Assembly: GCA_050246875.1 (NCBI GenBank)
Contig: JBFWVF010000011.1
Location: forward strand, 138,056 to 202,055
Direction of reading: 5' to 3'
Length of the DNA stretch: 64,000 nt
Source of the DNA: SHWB01 sp050246875
GTDB lineage: Bacteria > Pseudomonadota > Alphaproteobacteria > UBA6615
In this document: positions 1 to 8,204 of the stretch, piece after piece
How the letters are laid out: every line of letters begins with the position of its first letter
Numbering within the stretch: position 1 is the first letter of the stretch
Made by a program: the position numbers and the translations under genes
Notes under the pieces: generated by a model
What the model was told of the DNA's origin: nothing
Seen by the model: the letters and a program-made list of their open reading frames with translations, nothing else
Database searches by the model: none

Positions 1-1
1 C

Positions 2-67
2 CTCGTCCAGGGCCGCGTGCTGCGCACTGTCGTCGACGGCCGCCCGGTCTACGTCGCGGACGACTGA
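2..67 (+). CDS. pyrC: Dihydroorotase-like protein, C-terminal end only (partial)
   Basis: Only the last 21 codons and the TGA stop are inside the window. They read through a segment with GRVLRTVVDGRPVY, which resembles the C-terminal strand of class I dihydroorotases and related amidohydrolases. The identification rests on this short tail plus context: in many alphaproteobacteria pyrC lies directly upstream of plsY-dprA-topA, and that block follows here after an intervening TRAP operon. Dihydroorotase closes the ring of carbamoyl-aspartate in pyrimidine synthesis. Another amidohydrolase (allantoinase or hydantoinase type) cannot be excluded from so few residues. Confidence 0.6.
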   Translation, partial: LVQGRVLRTVVDGRPVYVADD

Positions 68-95
68 ACGGCCGACGGCATCCGCCTCCCGCGCC

Positions 96-1385
96 TCACA
101 GCAGCATCGTCACGATGCCCGGGAACAGCGTCAGGATGCCGAGGATGCCCATCGCGATCATCACGAACGGCATGACGCCGATGAAGATCTGGCCGAGCGG
201 GATTTCCGGCGCGATCTGGTGCAGCACGAAGCAGTTGAAGCCGACCGGCGGTGTGACCAGCGCGATCTCGACGAGAATGGTCAGGATGATGCCGAACCAG
301 ATGGCGTCGAAGCCCAGCTCGGTGATCACCGGAAAGACGATCGGCAGCGTCAGCAGCAGCATGCCGATGGTGTCGAGCACCATGCCCAGCGCCAGGTACA
401 TGATGACGAAGGCGAGCAGCACGACGTAGCGGTTGACGCTGATCTCCTCGATGAAATCGACCAGCTCGTAGTTGATGTCGGTGACGACGAGGAACTTGGC
501 GAAGAAGGTCGCGCCGATGAAGATCGTCATCACCATGATGGTGAGCTGACAGGTCTCGCGCACCGCCAGCGCCACGGTCTTCCAGTCGAGCCGGCGCATG
601 GCGACGAGCAGGATCAGCACCGCCGCGCAACCGACGCCGGCGCCTTCCGAGACGGTCAGGACGCCGGCATAGATGCCGCCGATGACGACGCCGAAGATGA
701 AGAAGATCGGCAGCAATGCGCCGAGCGAACGCATCTTCTGGCCGAGCGTGAAGGCTTCGCCGCGGCGGCCAAGCTCCGGGTTCAGGATCACGCGGATGTA
801 GATGTAGCCACAGAAGGCCAGCGTCATCATGATGCCGGGGATCACGCCGGCGATGAACAGGTGGCCGATCGACGTCTCGGTCCACAGCCCGTAGATGATC
901 ATCAGCAGGCTGGGCGGCACGAGGATCGCCAGCGTCGAGGCGATGGCGAGGCTGCCGGCGGCGAGGCGCGGCGCGTAACCGTAGCGCTTCATCTCCGGCA
1001 TCGTGATCGCGCCCATCGTCGCGATCGACGCCGCCGACAGGCCCGTCACCGCGCCGAAGCCGGCGCAGCTCAGGACGGCGGTGATGGCGAGACCGCCCGG
1101 CACCCGCCCGACCCAGCGGTAGACGCACTCGTAGAGATCGCGCCCGATGTTGGAGTGGTGGACGAGCTGACCCATGAAGATGAAGAGCGGCACGGCGGCG
1201 AGAATGAAGCTCGTGGCGTTCTCGAACAGCGATTCGTAGAAGCGCGTCGAGGTCTGCGCGATGTCATAGAAGAACAGGTTGCCGCCGAAGCCGACGAGAA
1301 TGAGCGACAGGGCGAGCGGCGTTCCGATCGCCGTGAACAACAGCAGGATGCCGAAGGCGATCAGGCCGATCGTGACGGGTTCCAT
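96..1385 (-). CDS. dctM: TRAP transporter large permease subunit (DctM family)
   Basis: A 429-residue, very hydrophobic protein with about twelve predicted membrane segments, the usual size for the DctM channel subunit of TRAP transporters, which import organic anions using an ion gradient. The N-terminus (MEPVTIGLIAFGILLLF) starts directly in the first membrane helix, as is typical. The ATG at 1385 overlaps the stop of the small permease gene by one base (TGATG), so translation is probably coupled. A longer frame upstream is only read-through over the neighbour. The substrate cannot be told from the permease. Confidence 0.93.
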   Translation of the reverse strand: MEPVTIGLIAFGILLLFTAIGTPLALSLILVGFGGNLFFYDIAQTSTRFYESLFENATSFILAAVPLFIFMGQLVHHSNIGRDLYECVYRWVGRVPGGLAITAVLSCAGFGAVTGLSAASIATMGAITMPEMKRYGYAPRLAAGSLAIASTLAILVPPSLLMIIYGLWTETSIGHLFIAGVIPGIMMTLAFCGYIYIRVILNPELGRRGEAFTLGQKMRSLGALLPIFFIFGVVIGGIYAGVLTVSEGAGVGCAAVLILLVAMRRLDWKTVALAVRETCQLTIMVMTIFIGATFFAKFLVVTDINYELVDFIEEISVNRYVVLLAFVIMYLALGMVLDTIGMLLLTLPIVFPVITELGFDAIWFGIILTILVEIALVTPPVGFNCFVLHQIAPEIPLGQIFIGVMPFVMIAMGILGILTLFPGIVTMLL

Positions 1386-1885
1386 CAATGGCTTCCCTTG
1401 TCGTCGGCTCGCGCACCCGTCGCGACGCACAGCAGGACCGAAACGAACAGCACCACGCCGGTACCCAGCATGATCACGTTGAACGGCCAGTACGGGATCT
1501 TGACGTTCAGGGTGGCCGCGCCGTTCTGGTAGAATAGCGGGATGTTCTCCCAGGCCTGCGAGGCGAGGACGGCAGCCAGCGTCAGCGCCCCGGCGGCACC
1601 GACCCAGTCGGCAACGATCCGGCCCCATTTCGGCATGCGCGCGTAGAACAGGTCCATGCGGATCTGGTAATCGCCGAAGAACGAGTGCGGCAGAACAATG
1701 AGGAAGAGGGTGAACAGCGAGACGCCGACGACGTCCTGGGCGCCTTCGAGCGGCGCGCTGAACAGGTAGCGGCCGATCGCGTCGATGCTGATCACCACGG
1801 TCATCAGCAGAAGCAAGGCCGTGCCGCCCCAGAAGAACAGCACGCCGGTCGCCCGGTGGAATGGCCCCGCGAAACCCATCGTCAA
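1385..1885 (-). CDS. dctQ: TRAP transporter small permease subunit (DctQ family)
   Basis: A 166-residue protein with four hydrophobic segments (roughly residues 14-36, 48-66, 90-108 and 130-152), the size and topology of DctQ subunits. DctQ forms the membrane complex with DctM and helps dock the periplasmic binding protein. A purine-rich ribosome-binding site precedes the ATG. It lies between the binding-protein gene and dctM on the same strand, giving the complete order dctP-dctQ-dctM. Confidence 0.92.
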   Translation of the reverse strand: MTMGFAGPFHRATGVLFFWGGTALLLLMTVVISIDAIGRYLFSAPLEGAQDVVGVSLFTLFLIVLPHSFFGDYQIRMDLFYARMPKWGRIVADWVGAAGALTLAAVLASQAWENIPLFYQNGAATLNVKIPYWPFNVIMLGTGVVLFVSVLLCVATGARADDKGSH

Positions 1886-1968
1886 CCTCCTCGCACCCTG
1901 TCGGACGCGGGGCGGCCCGGCACCGCCGGACCGCCCCTGCCCTTACTCGAACGAACCAGTAACTGCCC

Positions 1969-3174
1969 TTACTTCGGCGGGATCTTGTAGTCGCCGATGA
2001 GGTTGACCGGCTTGTCCATGACCAGATCGAAGATCTGGTCGTCGGTCATGCCGTCGAGCTTGCCGTACGCGGCACGATAGTCGGCGAACATCTTCCTGGC
2101 GCCGAGGCCCTTCTTTTCCATCTCCGCGACCCACTCGCCCTCGACGTGACGGAAGGCAGCGAGCCAAGTCGCTTCCTGCTCAGCCGTTGGCTGGACGAGC
2201 TTGATGCCCATCTTGTCCATCTGCTTGACGGCGTCGGCGGCGAACTCGTCGAAGTAGGTCTGGCTTTCGGCGTGGTTGTAGAGCTGGATGCCACGGGCAT
2301 ACAGCGCCTTGATGTCCGGCGGCAGACCCTCGAAGAATTTCGGGTTGATGCACACCATCGTCGGGTTGACCGAGAGACCGACCGGGTTACGGAACTTCGA
2401 CAGCTCGGCAACGCGGAACAGAATCGAGCCGGCGTTGTGCATCTGCATCACGTCGATGACGCCGGTCTGGTAGGACACGTAGAGGTCCTGGGGCGTCAGC
2501 GGCACCGCGGTGGCGCCGACGGCGGCCGCGACACGCGACGGGATGTCGCCGGTCGCCCACAGCTTCTTGCCCTTCATGTCGGCGGGCAGGAGAATCGGCA
2601 CGTCGCGCGACAGGATGCGATTCGGCGGTGTCGGCGAGATGCGCGTGAGCTGCACGCCCTGCGCCTCGTACTCCTTGCGCAGGTGCTCCTGATAGATCTC
2701 CATCATGGCGCGCCCGCCGGCCGTCGAGCGTTCGACGATGCCCGGCATGTGCAGGCCGAGCCACAGGTTGAAGCGGCCCGGATCGAACCACGGATAACAC
2801 TGCGAGGTATCGGTGATGCCTTTCGAGACGGCCTCGAAGGCGCCGCGCGTGGCATCCGAAAGCTGGTTCGTCCAGTAGATGCGGATCTTCAGCTTGCCGT
2901 TGCTGCGCGCCTCCATCCAGTCGACCCACTTCTGGTGCAGGTCGCCGGCAACGGCGGCGTTGCGCGGGATGAAGTGCGAGTGGCGCAGCGTGATCGTCGG
3001 CCCGTTGTAGGTCACCTTCGGGGCATCGTTCTTGATCTCGTTGTCCCAAAGCATGTCGATCTTGGACTTCGCCGCCGCCGGCGCCGCGGCGCCGCCAAGG
3101 GCGATGCCCGCCGCCGCCATCGCGCCGAACGCGAGCGCGAGGCCCCGCGCGGACTTTCCTGAACGCATACTCAT
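1969..3174 (-). CDS. dctP: TRAP transporter substrate-binding protein (DctP family)
   Basis: A 401-residue periplasmic binding protein. The chosen start (ATG at 3174; a second ATG at 3168) is preceded by a strong GGAGGAG and leads into a Sec signal peptide (MRSGKSARGLALAFGAMAAA, cleavage near AAPAAAKS). The mature part has the DctP-family layout, including a stretch around INPKFFEGLPPDIKA typical of the C-terminal lobe. It is about 60 residues longer than the commonest DctP proteins. It captures the solute for DctQM; the ligand is not predictable by eye. An inverted repeat about 33 bp upstream of the ATG may be an operator. Confidence 0.92.
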   Translation of the reverse strand: MSMRSGKSARGLALAFGAMAAAGIALGGAAAPAAAKSKIDMLWDNEIKNDAPKVTYNGPTITLRHSHFIPRNAAVAGDLHQKWVDWMEARSNGKLKIRIYWTNQLSDATRGAFEAVSKGITDTSQCYPWFDPGRFNLWLGLHMPGIVERSTAGGRAMMEIYQEHLRKEYEAQGVQLTRISPTPPNRILSRDVPILLPADMKGKKLWATGDIPSRVAAAVGATAVPLTPQDLYVSYQTGVIDVMQMHNAGSILFRVAELSKFRNPVGLSVNPTMVCINPKFFEGLPPDIKALYARGIQLYNHAESQTYFDEFAADAVKQMDKMGIKLVQPTAEQEATWLAAFRHVEGEWVAEMEKKGLGARKMFADYRAAYGKLDGMTDDQIFDLVMDKPVNLIGDYKIPPK

Positions 3175-3531
3175 AGCCAGTCTCCTCCATCGACGTGCAA
3201 CGCCGGCGACGGACAGATATCCGTCGGTGTCACGCATCGATCGCTGCGTTGATTGTGCCGGTCGCCAGACCAGCGATTTGCGCATGTTCGCCGGCACGGC
3301 GGCGTCGCGCGTCTACGGGGTGCAATCCTCCCAGAATCACCCAAACCCGCAGGACGCGCCGCCGATGATTCCGGTCATTGCGTCGTCCTGACCCCATCAC
3401 TTGAGGCGAACTTGCAGCGTGGCGCAACAGGGAATTGACGAATTTCTCAGATGGTGACGGCGACACGGGCGATTGCGATTGCGTGTCAACACGCCCGGCG
3501 CTACCGCTGCAATGCGACGTCGAGGACGGAC
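3175..3531. other. Divergent intergenic region between dctP and plsY
   Basis: A 357-base gap between divergent genes. No coding frame with a credible product was seen. It must hold the promoters for the TRAP operon (leftward) and for plsY onward (rightward), but no convincing -35/-10 pair was recognised. Two short inverted repeats stand out: one at 3207-3226 near dctP, and a perfect 6-2-6 repeat at 3481-3494 (GCGTGT-CA-ACACGC) in the plsY leader. Confidence 0.6.
3207..3226. promoter_or_regulatory. Inverted repeat upstream of dctP, possible operator
   Basis: CGACGGA-CAGATA-TCCGTCG: two 7-base arms that are exact reverse complements, separated by 6 bases. It lies 33 bases upstream of the dctP start codon, where a repressor site for a solute transporter operon would be expected. 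It could instead form a hairpin in the dctP leader RNA. No regulator gene is adjacent in the window, so the cognate protein is unknown. Confidence 0.35.
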
Positions 3532-4230
3532 ATGCCCGCAGCGAACGAACTGGTCGTATGGTGGGGCGCGGTCGCCGCGGTTCTCGGCGCGCCTGACTGG
3601 AAACTGATCGTCTATGGCTGGACGATCTTCCTGCCGGCAACGCTGGCTGCCTATCTGTTAGGCGCGGTGCCGTTCGGCCTGCTGCTGACGCGCGTGGCCG
3701 GCCTCGGCGACGTGCGCCGGATCGGCTCGGGCAACATCGGCGCGACCAACGTGCTGCGGACGGGCCGCAAGGACCTTGCCGCCGCCACGCTGCTGCTCGA
3801 CGGCGCCAAGGGCGCCGCCGCCGTACTCGCCGCCGGCTGGTGGCTGGGACCGGACGCGCGCTGGATGTGCGGCCTCGCCGCCGTCCTCGGCCACCTCTAC
3901 CCGGTGTGGCTCGGCTTCCGCGGCGGCAAGGGCGTGGCGACGACGCTCGGCACGTTGCTGGCCTTCGCCTGGCCGGTGGGCGCCGCCGCCTGCGCCCTGT
4001 GGCTCGCCACGGCGGCGCTGCTGCGCTTCTCCTCGCTGGCGGCGCTGGTGGCGACGGCCGGGGCGCCGGTCGCCGGCTGGCTGCTGGGCGAACCCCAAGC
4101 GGCCGGCCTCGCGCTCGTTCTCGCCCCTCTCGTCTGGTTCAAGCATCGCGCCAACATCGCGCGCCTGCTGGCTGGCAGCGAACCGCGCATCGGCGCGAAG
4201 AAGGCGGCCGATCGACCGACCGGCGATTGA
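3532..4230 (+). CDS. plsY: Acyl-phosphate:glycerol-3-phosphate acyltransferase
   Basis: PlsY is an integral inner-membrane enzyme that moves an acyl group from acyl-phosphate to glycerol-3-phosphate, the first committed step of phospholipid synthesis. The three family signatures are visible: the SGNIGATNVLRT loop, the FRGGKGVAT glycine/lysine motif, and the C-terminal FKHRANIARLLAG segment. The start at 3532 is chosen for its GAGG ribosome-binding site 6 bases away; it gives 232 residues, slightly longer than usual because of an extra N-terminal stretch. It is followed by dprA after 34 bases, matching the conserved plsY-dprA-topA order. Confidence 0.95.
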   Translation: MPAANELVVWWGAVAAVLGAPDWKLIVYGWTIFLPATLAAYLLGAVPFGLLLTRVAGLGDVRRIGSGNIGATNVLRTGRKDLAAATLLLDGAKGAAAVLAAGWWLGPDARWMCGLAAVLGHLYPVWLGFRGGKGVATTLGTLLAFAWPVGAAACALWLATAALLRFSSLAALVATAGAPVAGWLLGEPQAAGLALVLAPLVWFKHRANIARLLAGSEPRIGAKKAADRPTGD

Positions 4231-4264
4231 CGCCGGGCGAGGCGACGCCCCATCCTCGCGCACG

Positions 4265-5401
4265 ATGGCTCTCCGCCCCGCTTCCCCGGACCTGACCGAC
4301 CGCGAGCGACGCGACCGCCTGCGCCTGTACCGCTGCGAGAATGTCGGCCCGGTGACCCACGGCCAGCTCCTGCGCCATTTCGGCTCGGCGACGGCGGCGC
4401 TGGAGGCCCTGCCCGACCTCGCCCGGCGCGGCGGGCGCGCCCGCCTGCGGATCGTCACCGCCGCCGAGGCCGAGGCCGAGCTGGCGGACCTCGCCCGCCT
4501 CGGCGCGGTCCTCGTCTGCGCCGGCGAGGCGGCCTACCCGGTGGCGCTGGCCGCCTGCGAGGACGCGCCGGCCGTGCTTGCCGTGAAGGGACGGACGGCC
4601 CTGCTTGCCGGCCCCTGCGTCGCGGTCGTCGGCGCGCGCAACGCCTCGGCCAATGGCCGCCGGCTGGCGCAGGACATCGCCGCCGGGCTCGGCGCCGCCG
4701 GCCTCGTCGTCGTTTCCGGCCTCGCCCGGGGCATCGACGCGGCGGCCCATGCGGGCGCTTTGGCCAGCGGCACGGTCGCCGTGCTCGCCGGCGGCATCGA
4801 CGTCGTCTACCCGCCCGAGCACGCACGGCTCCACGCCGAGATCGCCGAAGCCGGCGCGCTGGTCGCCGAGATGCCGCCGGGCACCGAGCCGCACGGCCGC
4901 CTGTTCCCGCGCCGCAACCGCATCATCAGCGGCCTGTCCCTCGGCACGGTGGTGGTCGAGGCGGCGGTGCGTTCGGGCTCGCTGATCACCGCGCGGCGGG
5001 CCCTCGAACAGGGCCGCGAGGTGTTCGCGGTGCCGGGCTCGCCGCTCGATCCGCGCTGCAACGGCTCCAACCGCCTGATCCGCGAGGGCGCCACCCTGAC
5101 GGAGAACGCCGACGACGTCACAGCCGTGCTGGCGCCGCTGACGGGGCGCACCGCCGGCGAGCCTGGCCGGCCCGCCTATGGTGCCCAAGACACTGAAAAG
5201 CATGACGAAACAGCCGTCGATTCGGCGCGCGGGCGGGTCCTGGAGTGCCTGTCGCCGAGCCCGGTCGCGGTTGACGAACTGGTACGCCAGTGCCAGATAG
5301 GCGCCGCGGTCGTGAGCGTCGTGCTGCTCGAACTGGAGCTTGCCGGGCGCCTCGAACGCCAGCAAGGCGGCCGGGTCGCGTTGATCGCGGCGGGTGCCTG
5401 A
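4265..5401 (+). CDS. dprA: DNA-processing protein DprA
   Basis: A 378-residue Smf/DprA protein, which in transformable bacteria loads RecA on incoming single-stranded DNA. Visible features are an N-terminal SAM-like helical region (about 1-75), the Rossmann-like core with VAVVGARNAS and VVVSGLARGIDAAAH, the PRRNRIISGLS motif and SGSLITARRALEQGREVFAVPG, followed by a short C-terminal winged-helix-like domain (about 315-378). No competence machinery is visible nearby; in alphaproteobacteria the gene is kept in this syntenic position regardless. The ATG at 4265 lies 34 bases after plsY. Confidence 0.95.
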   Translation: MALRPASPDLTDRERRDRLRLYRCENVGPVTHGQLLRHFGSATAALEALPDLARRGGRARLRIVTAAEAEAELADLARLGAVLVCAGEAAYPVALAACEDAPAVLAVKGRTALLAGPCVAVVGARNASANGRRLAQDIAAGLGAAGLVVVSGLARGIDAAAHAGALASGTVAVLAGGIDVVYPPEHARLHAEIAEAGALVAEMPPGTEPHGRLFPRRNRIISGLSLGTVVVEAAVRSGSLITARRALEQGREVFAVPGSPLDPRCNGSNRLIREGATLTENADDVTAVLAPLTGRTAGEPGRPAYGAQDTEKHDETAVDSARGRVLECLSPSPVAVDELVRQCQIGAAVVSVVLLELELAGRLERQQGGRVALIAAGA

Positions 5402-5467
5402 ACGGATGTCGAAGCGCCGGAAGACGCCGCCCGCCGGGCGGTCGCCGGCCGGGGCCGGTCCAGCCAG

Positions 5468-8200
5468 ATGAATGTTGTCGTCGTCGAATCTCCGGCCAAA
5501 GCCAAGACGATCGAGAAATATCTTGGCAGCGACTGGCGCGTGCTCGCCTCCTACGGGCATGTCCGCGACCTGCCGCCCAAGGACGGCTCGGTGCGGCCGG
5601 ATTCCGACTTCGCCATGGACTGGCAGGTCGAGGAGCGTGCCGAACGCCAGATCCGCGAGATCGCCAAGGCGCTGAAGGGCGCCGAGACCCTGTGGCTGGC
5701 CACCGACCCCGACCGCGAGGGCGAGGCCATCTCCTGGCACATCGCCCAGATCCTCGAGGAGCGCGGCCTGCTCAAGGGCAAGGACGTCCACCGCGTCGTC
5801 TTCAACGAGATCACCCAGCGCGCGGTGCGCGAGGCCTTCCGCCACCCGCGCGAGGTCAACCGCGAACTGGTCGAGGCCTACCTCGCCCGCCGGGCGCTGG
5901 ACTACCTCGTCGGCTTCACCCTGTCGCCGGTGCTGTGGCGCAAGCTGCCGGGCTCGCGCTCGGCCGGGCGCGTGCAGTCGGTGGCGCTGCGCCTCGTCTG
6001 CGAGCGCGAGGCCGAGATCGAGCGCTTCAAGCCGCGCGAATACTGGTCGATCGTGGCGACGCTGGCCAACAGGGCGGGCGAGCCCTTCACCGCCCGCCTC
6101 ACCCATCTCGACGGCAAGCGGCTCGACCGCTTCGACCTCGCCAACGCCGAGGCCGCCGAACGCGCGAAGGCCGCCGTCGAGGCGCGCGCCCTAGCGGTGG
6201 CGAAGATCGAGCGGCGGCGCACGAAGCGCAGCCCGCAGCCGCCCTTCACCACCTCGACGTTGCAGCAGGAGGCGTCGCGCAAGCTCGGCTTCGGCGCCAC
6301 GCGCACGATGCGGACGGCCCAGCGCCTCTACGAAGGCGTCACGCTCGGCGGCGAGACCGTCGGCCTCATCACCTACATGCGTACCGACTCGGTGCAGCTT
6401 TCCAACGAGGCCATCGCCGCCGCGCGCACCCTCATCGACGACGCCTTCGGCGGCGACTACCTGCCGGCCAATCCGCGCGTCTGGCGCACACGGGCGAAGA
6501 ACGCCCAGGAAGCGCACGAGGCCATCCGCCCGACCGACCTCGCCCGCCGCCCCGAGCAGGTGGCGCGCGCGCTGGGCGAGGACGAGCGCCGCCTCTACGA
6601 CCTGATCTGGCAGCGCACCATCGCCTCGGAGATGGCCGACGCCGAACTCGATCGCGTCGCCGTCGACATCGCCGCGCCGGACGGCGGCGTCGGCCTGCGC
6701 GCCACCGGCCAGACGGTCGCCTTCGACGGCTTCCTGCGCCTCTACCGCGAGGACCGCGACGATCCCGTGGGTGGCGACGGCGCCGTCGCCAGCGACAGCG
6801 ACGAGGACGACGAGGAGCGCCGCCTGCCGCCGCTGGCCGAGAACGAGGCGCTGGCCCGCCGCGGTGTCGCCGCCAACCAGCACTTCACCCAGCCGCCGCC
6901 GCGCTACAGCGAGGCGAGCCTCGTCAAGAAGCTCGAGGAGCTGGGCATCGGTCGGCCGTCGACCTACGCCTCGATCCTGCAGGTGCTGCAGGACCGCGGC
7001 TACGTCGTGCTCGACAAGCGCCGCTTCGTGCCCGAGGACCAGGGCCGGCTGGTGACGAGCTTCCTCACCAGCTTCTTCCGCCGCTACGTCGAGTACGACT
7101 TCACCGCCCAGCTCGAGGAGCAGCTCGACGACGTTTCGGGCGGCCGCGTCGACTGGAAGGCGGTGCTGCGCCAGTTCTGGACGGCCTTCGCCGCCGCCGT
7201 CGAGGACACCCGCGACCTCAACGTGCGCGCCGTGCTCGACGCGCTCGACGAGGATCTCGGGCCGCACTTCTTCCCGGCCAACGCCGACGGCAGCGATCCG
7301 CGCCGCTGCCCGGCCTGCGCCAACGGCCGCCTCGGCCTCAAGCTCGGCCGCCACGGCCCGTTCGTCGGCTGCTCCAACTATCCCGAGTGCAACTTCACCC
7401 GCGCGCTCGTGGTGCCGACGACCGACGCCAACGGCGAACGCGCCGTCGAGGCGCCGGCCGGCCCGCGCGAACTGGGTACCGACCCGGCCACCGGCAAGAC
7501 CGTGTCGCTGCGCAACGGCCCGTACGGCCCCTACGCGCAGCTCGACGAAAGCGAGACCGGAAAGGGCGCGCCGAAGCCGAAGCGCTCGTCGCTGCCCAAG
7601 GGCATGAGCCCGGACGAGGTCGACCTGGCGACGGCGCTGGCGCTGCTGGCCCTGCCGCGCGAGGTCGGGCCGCACCCCGAAGACGGCCAGATGATCCTCG
7701 CCGGCCTCGGCCGCTTCGGCGCTTACGTGAAGCACGGCGCCACCTACGCCAACCTGCCCGACCAGCGCGAGGTGCTGACCGTCGGCGCCAACCGCGCCGT
7801 CGCCCTGCTGGCCGAGAAGGCCGCGGGCGGCGGCCGGCGCGGCGCCCCGCAGGCGCTGCGCGATCTCGGCGCGCACCCCGACGACGGCCAGCCCGTCCGC
7901 CTGATGAAGGGGCGCTACGGCCCCTACGTCGCGCACGGCAAGGTCTACGCCTCTCTGCCGCGCGACGGCGATCCCGATGCCCTGACGCTGCCCGAGGCGC
8001 TGCAACTGATCGCCGCCCGCGCCGCCAAGGGATCGGCCAAGCGCGGCGGCGCGCGCGGCGGAGCGCGCGCGAAGGCGAAGGCGCCGGCCAAGCCGGCCAA
8101 GGCGGCGGCAACCAAGGCCAAGGCGCCCGCCAGGGCGAAGGCGGCATCGGCGGCCAAGGCGAAGAAGCCCGCGGCCAGGCGCACGACGAAGAAAACCTAG
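5468..8200 (+). CDS. topA: DNA topoisomerase I
   Basis: A type IA topoisomerase of 910 residues that relaxes negative supercoils. The Toprim domain carries E7 (VVVVESPAKAKT) and the DPDREGE acidic cluster at 80-86. The catalytic tyrosine is Y303 in ITYMRTDS. One C4 zinc finger is present (C614, C617, C635, C641), followed by repeated C-terminal Toprim-associated modules with the GRFGAYVKHG/GRYGPYVAHG pattern. The last 60 or so residues are a Lys/Ala-rich basic tail, common in high-GC alphaproteobacterial TopA and probably a nonspecific DNA tether. It sits 66 bases downstream of dprA and 4 bases before rnr. Confidence 0.97.
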   Translation: MNVVVVESPAKAKTIEKYLGSDWRVLASYGHVRDLPPKDGSVRPDSDFAMDWQVEERAERQIREIAKALKGAETLWLATDPDREGEAISWHIAQILEERGLLKGKDVHRVVFNEITQRAVREAFRHPREVNRELVEAYLARRALDYLVGFTLSPVLWRKLPGSRSAGRVQSVALRLVCEREAEIERFKPREYWSIVATLANRAGEPFTARLTHLDGKRLDRFDLANAEAAERAKAAVEARALAVAKIERRRTKRSPQPPFTTSTLQQEASRKLGFGATRTMRTAQRLYEGVTLGGETVGLITYMRTDSVQLSNEAIAAARTLIDDAFGGDYLPANPRVWRTRAKNAQEAHEAIRPTDLARRPEQVARALGEDERRLYDLIWQRTIASEMADAELDRVAVDIAAPDGGVGLRATGQTVAFDGFLRLYREDRDDPVGGDGAVASDSDEDDEERRLPPLAENEALARRGVAANQHFTQPPPRYSEASLVKKLEELGIGRPSTYASILQVLQDRGYVVLDKRRFVPEDQGRLVTSFLTSFFRRYVEYDFTAQLEEQLDDVSGGRVDWKAVLRQFWTAFAAAVEDTRDLNVRAVLDALDEDLGPHFFPANADGSDPRRCPACANGRLGLKLGRHGPFVGCSNYPECNFTRALVVPTTDANGERAVEAPAGPRELGTDPATGKTVSLRNGPYGPYAQLDESETGKGAPKPKRSSLPKGMSPDEVDLATALALLALPREVGPHPEDGQMILAGLGRFGAYVKHGATYANLPDQREVLTVGANRAVALLAEKAAGGGRRGAPQALRDLGAHPDDGQPVRLMKGRYGPYVAHGKVYASLPRDGDPDALTLPEALQLIAARAAKGSAKRGGARGGARAKAKAPAKPAKAAATKAKAPARAKAASAAKAKKPAARRTTKKT

Positions 8201-8204
8201 CTCC

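Noticed and set aside
219..1532. Long plus-strand frame opposite the TRAP permease genes
   Set aside because: Its product is dominated by Asp/His/Gln/Arg, as expected for the complement of a hydrophobic membrane protein, and it has no plausible start or domain.
3433..3470. TTGACG upstream of plsY as a -35 element
   Set aside because: No acceptable -10 hexamer lies 16-18 bases downstream, so no promoter was called.
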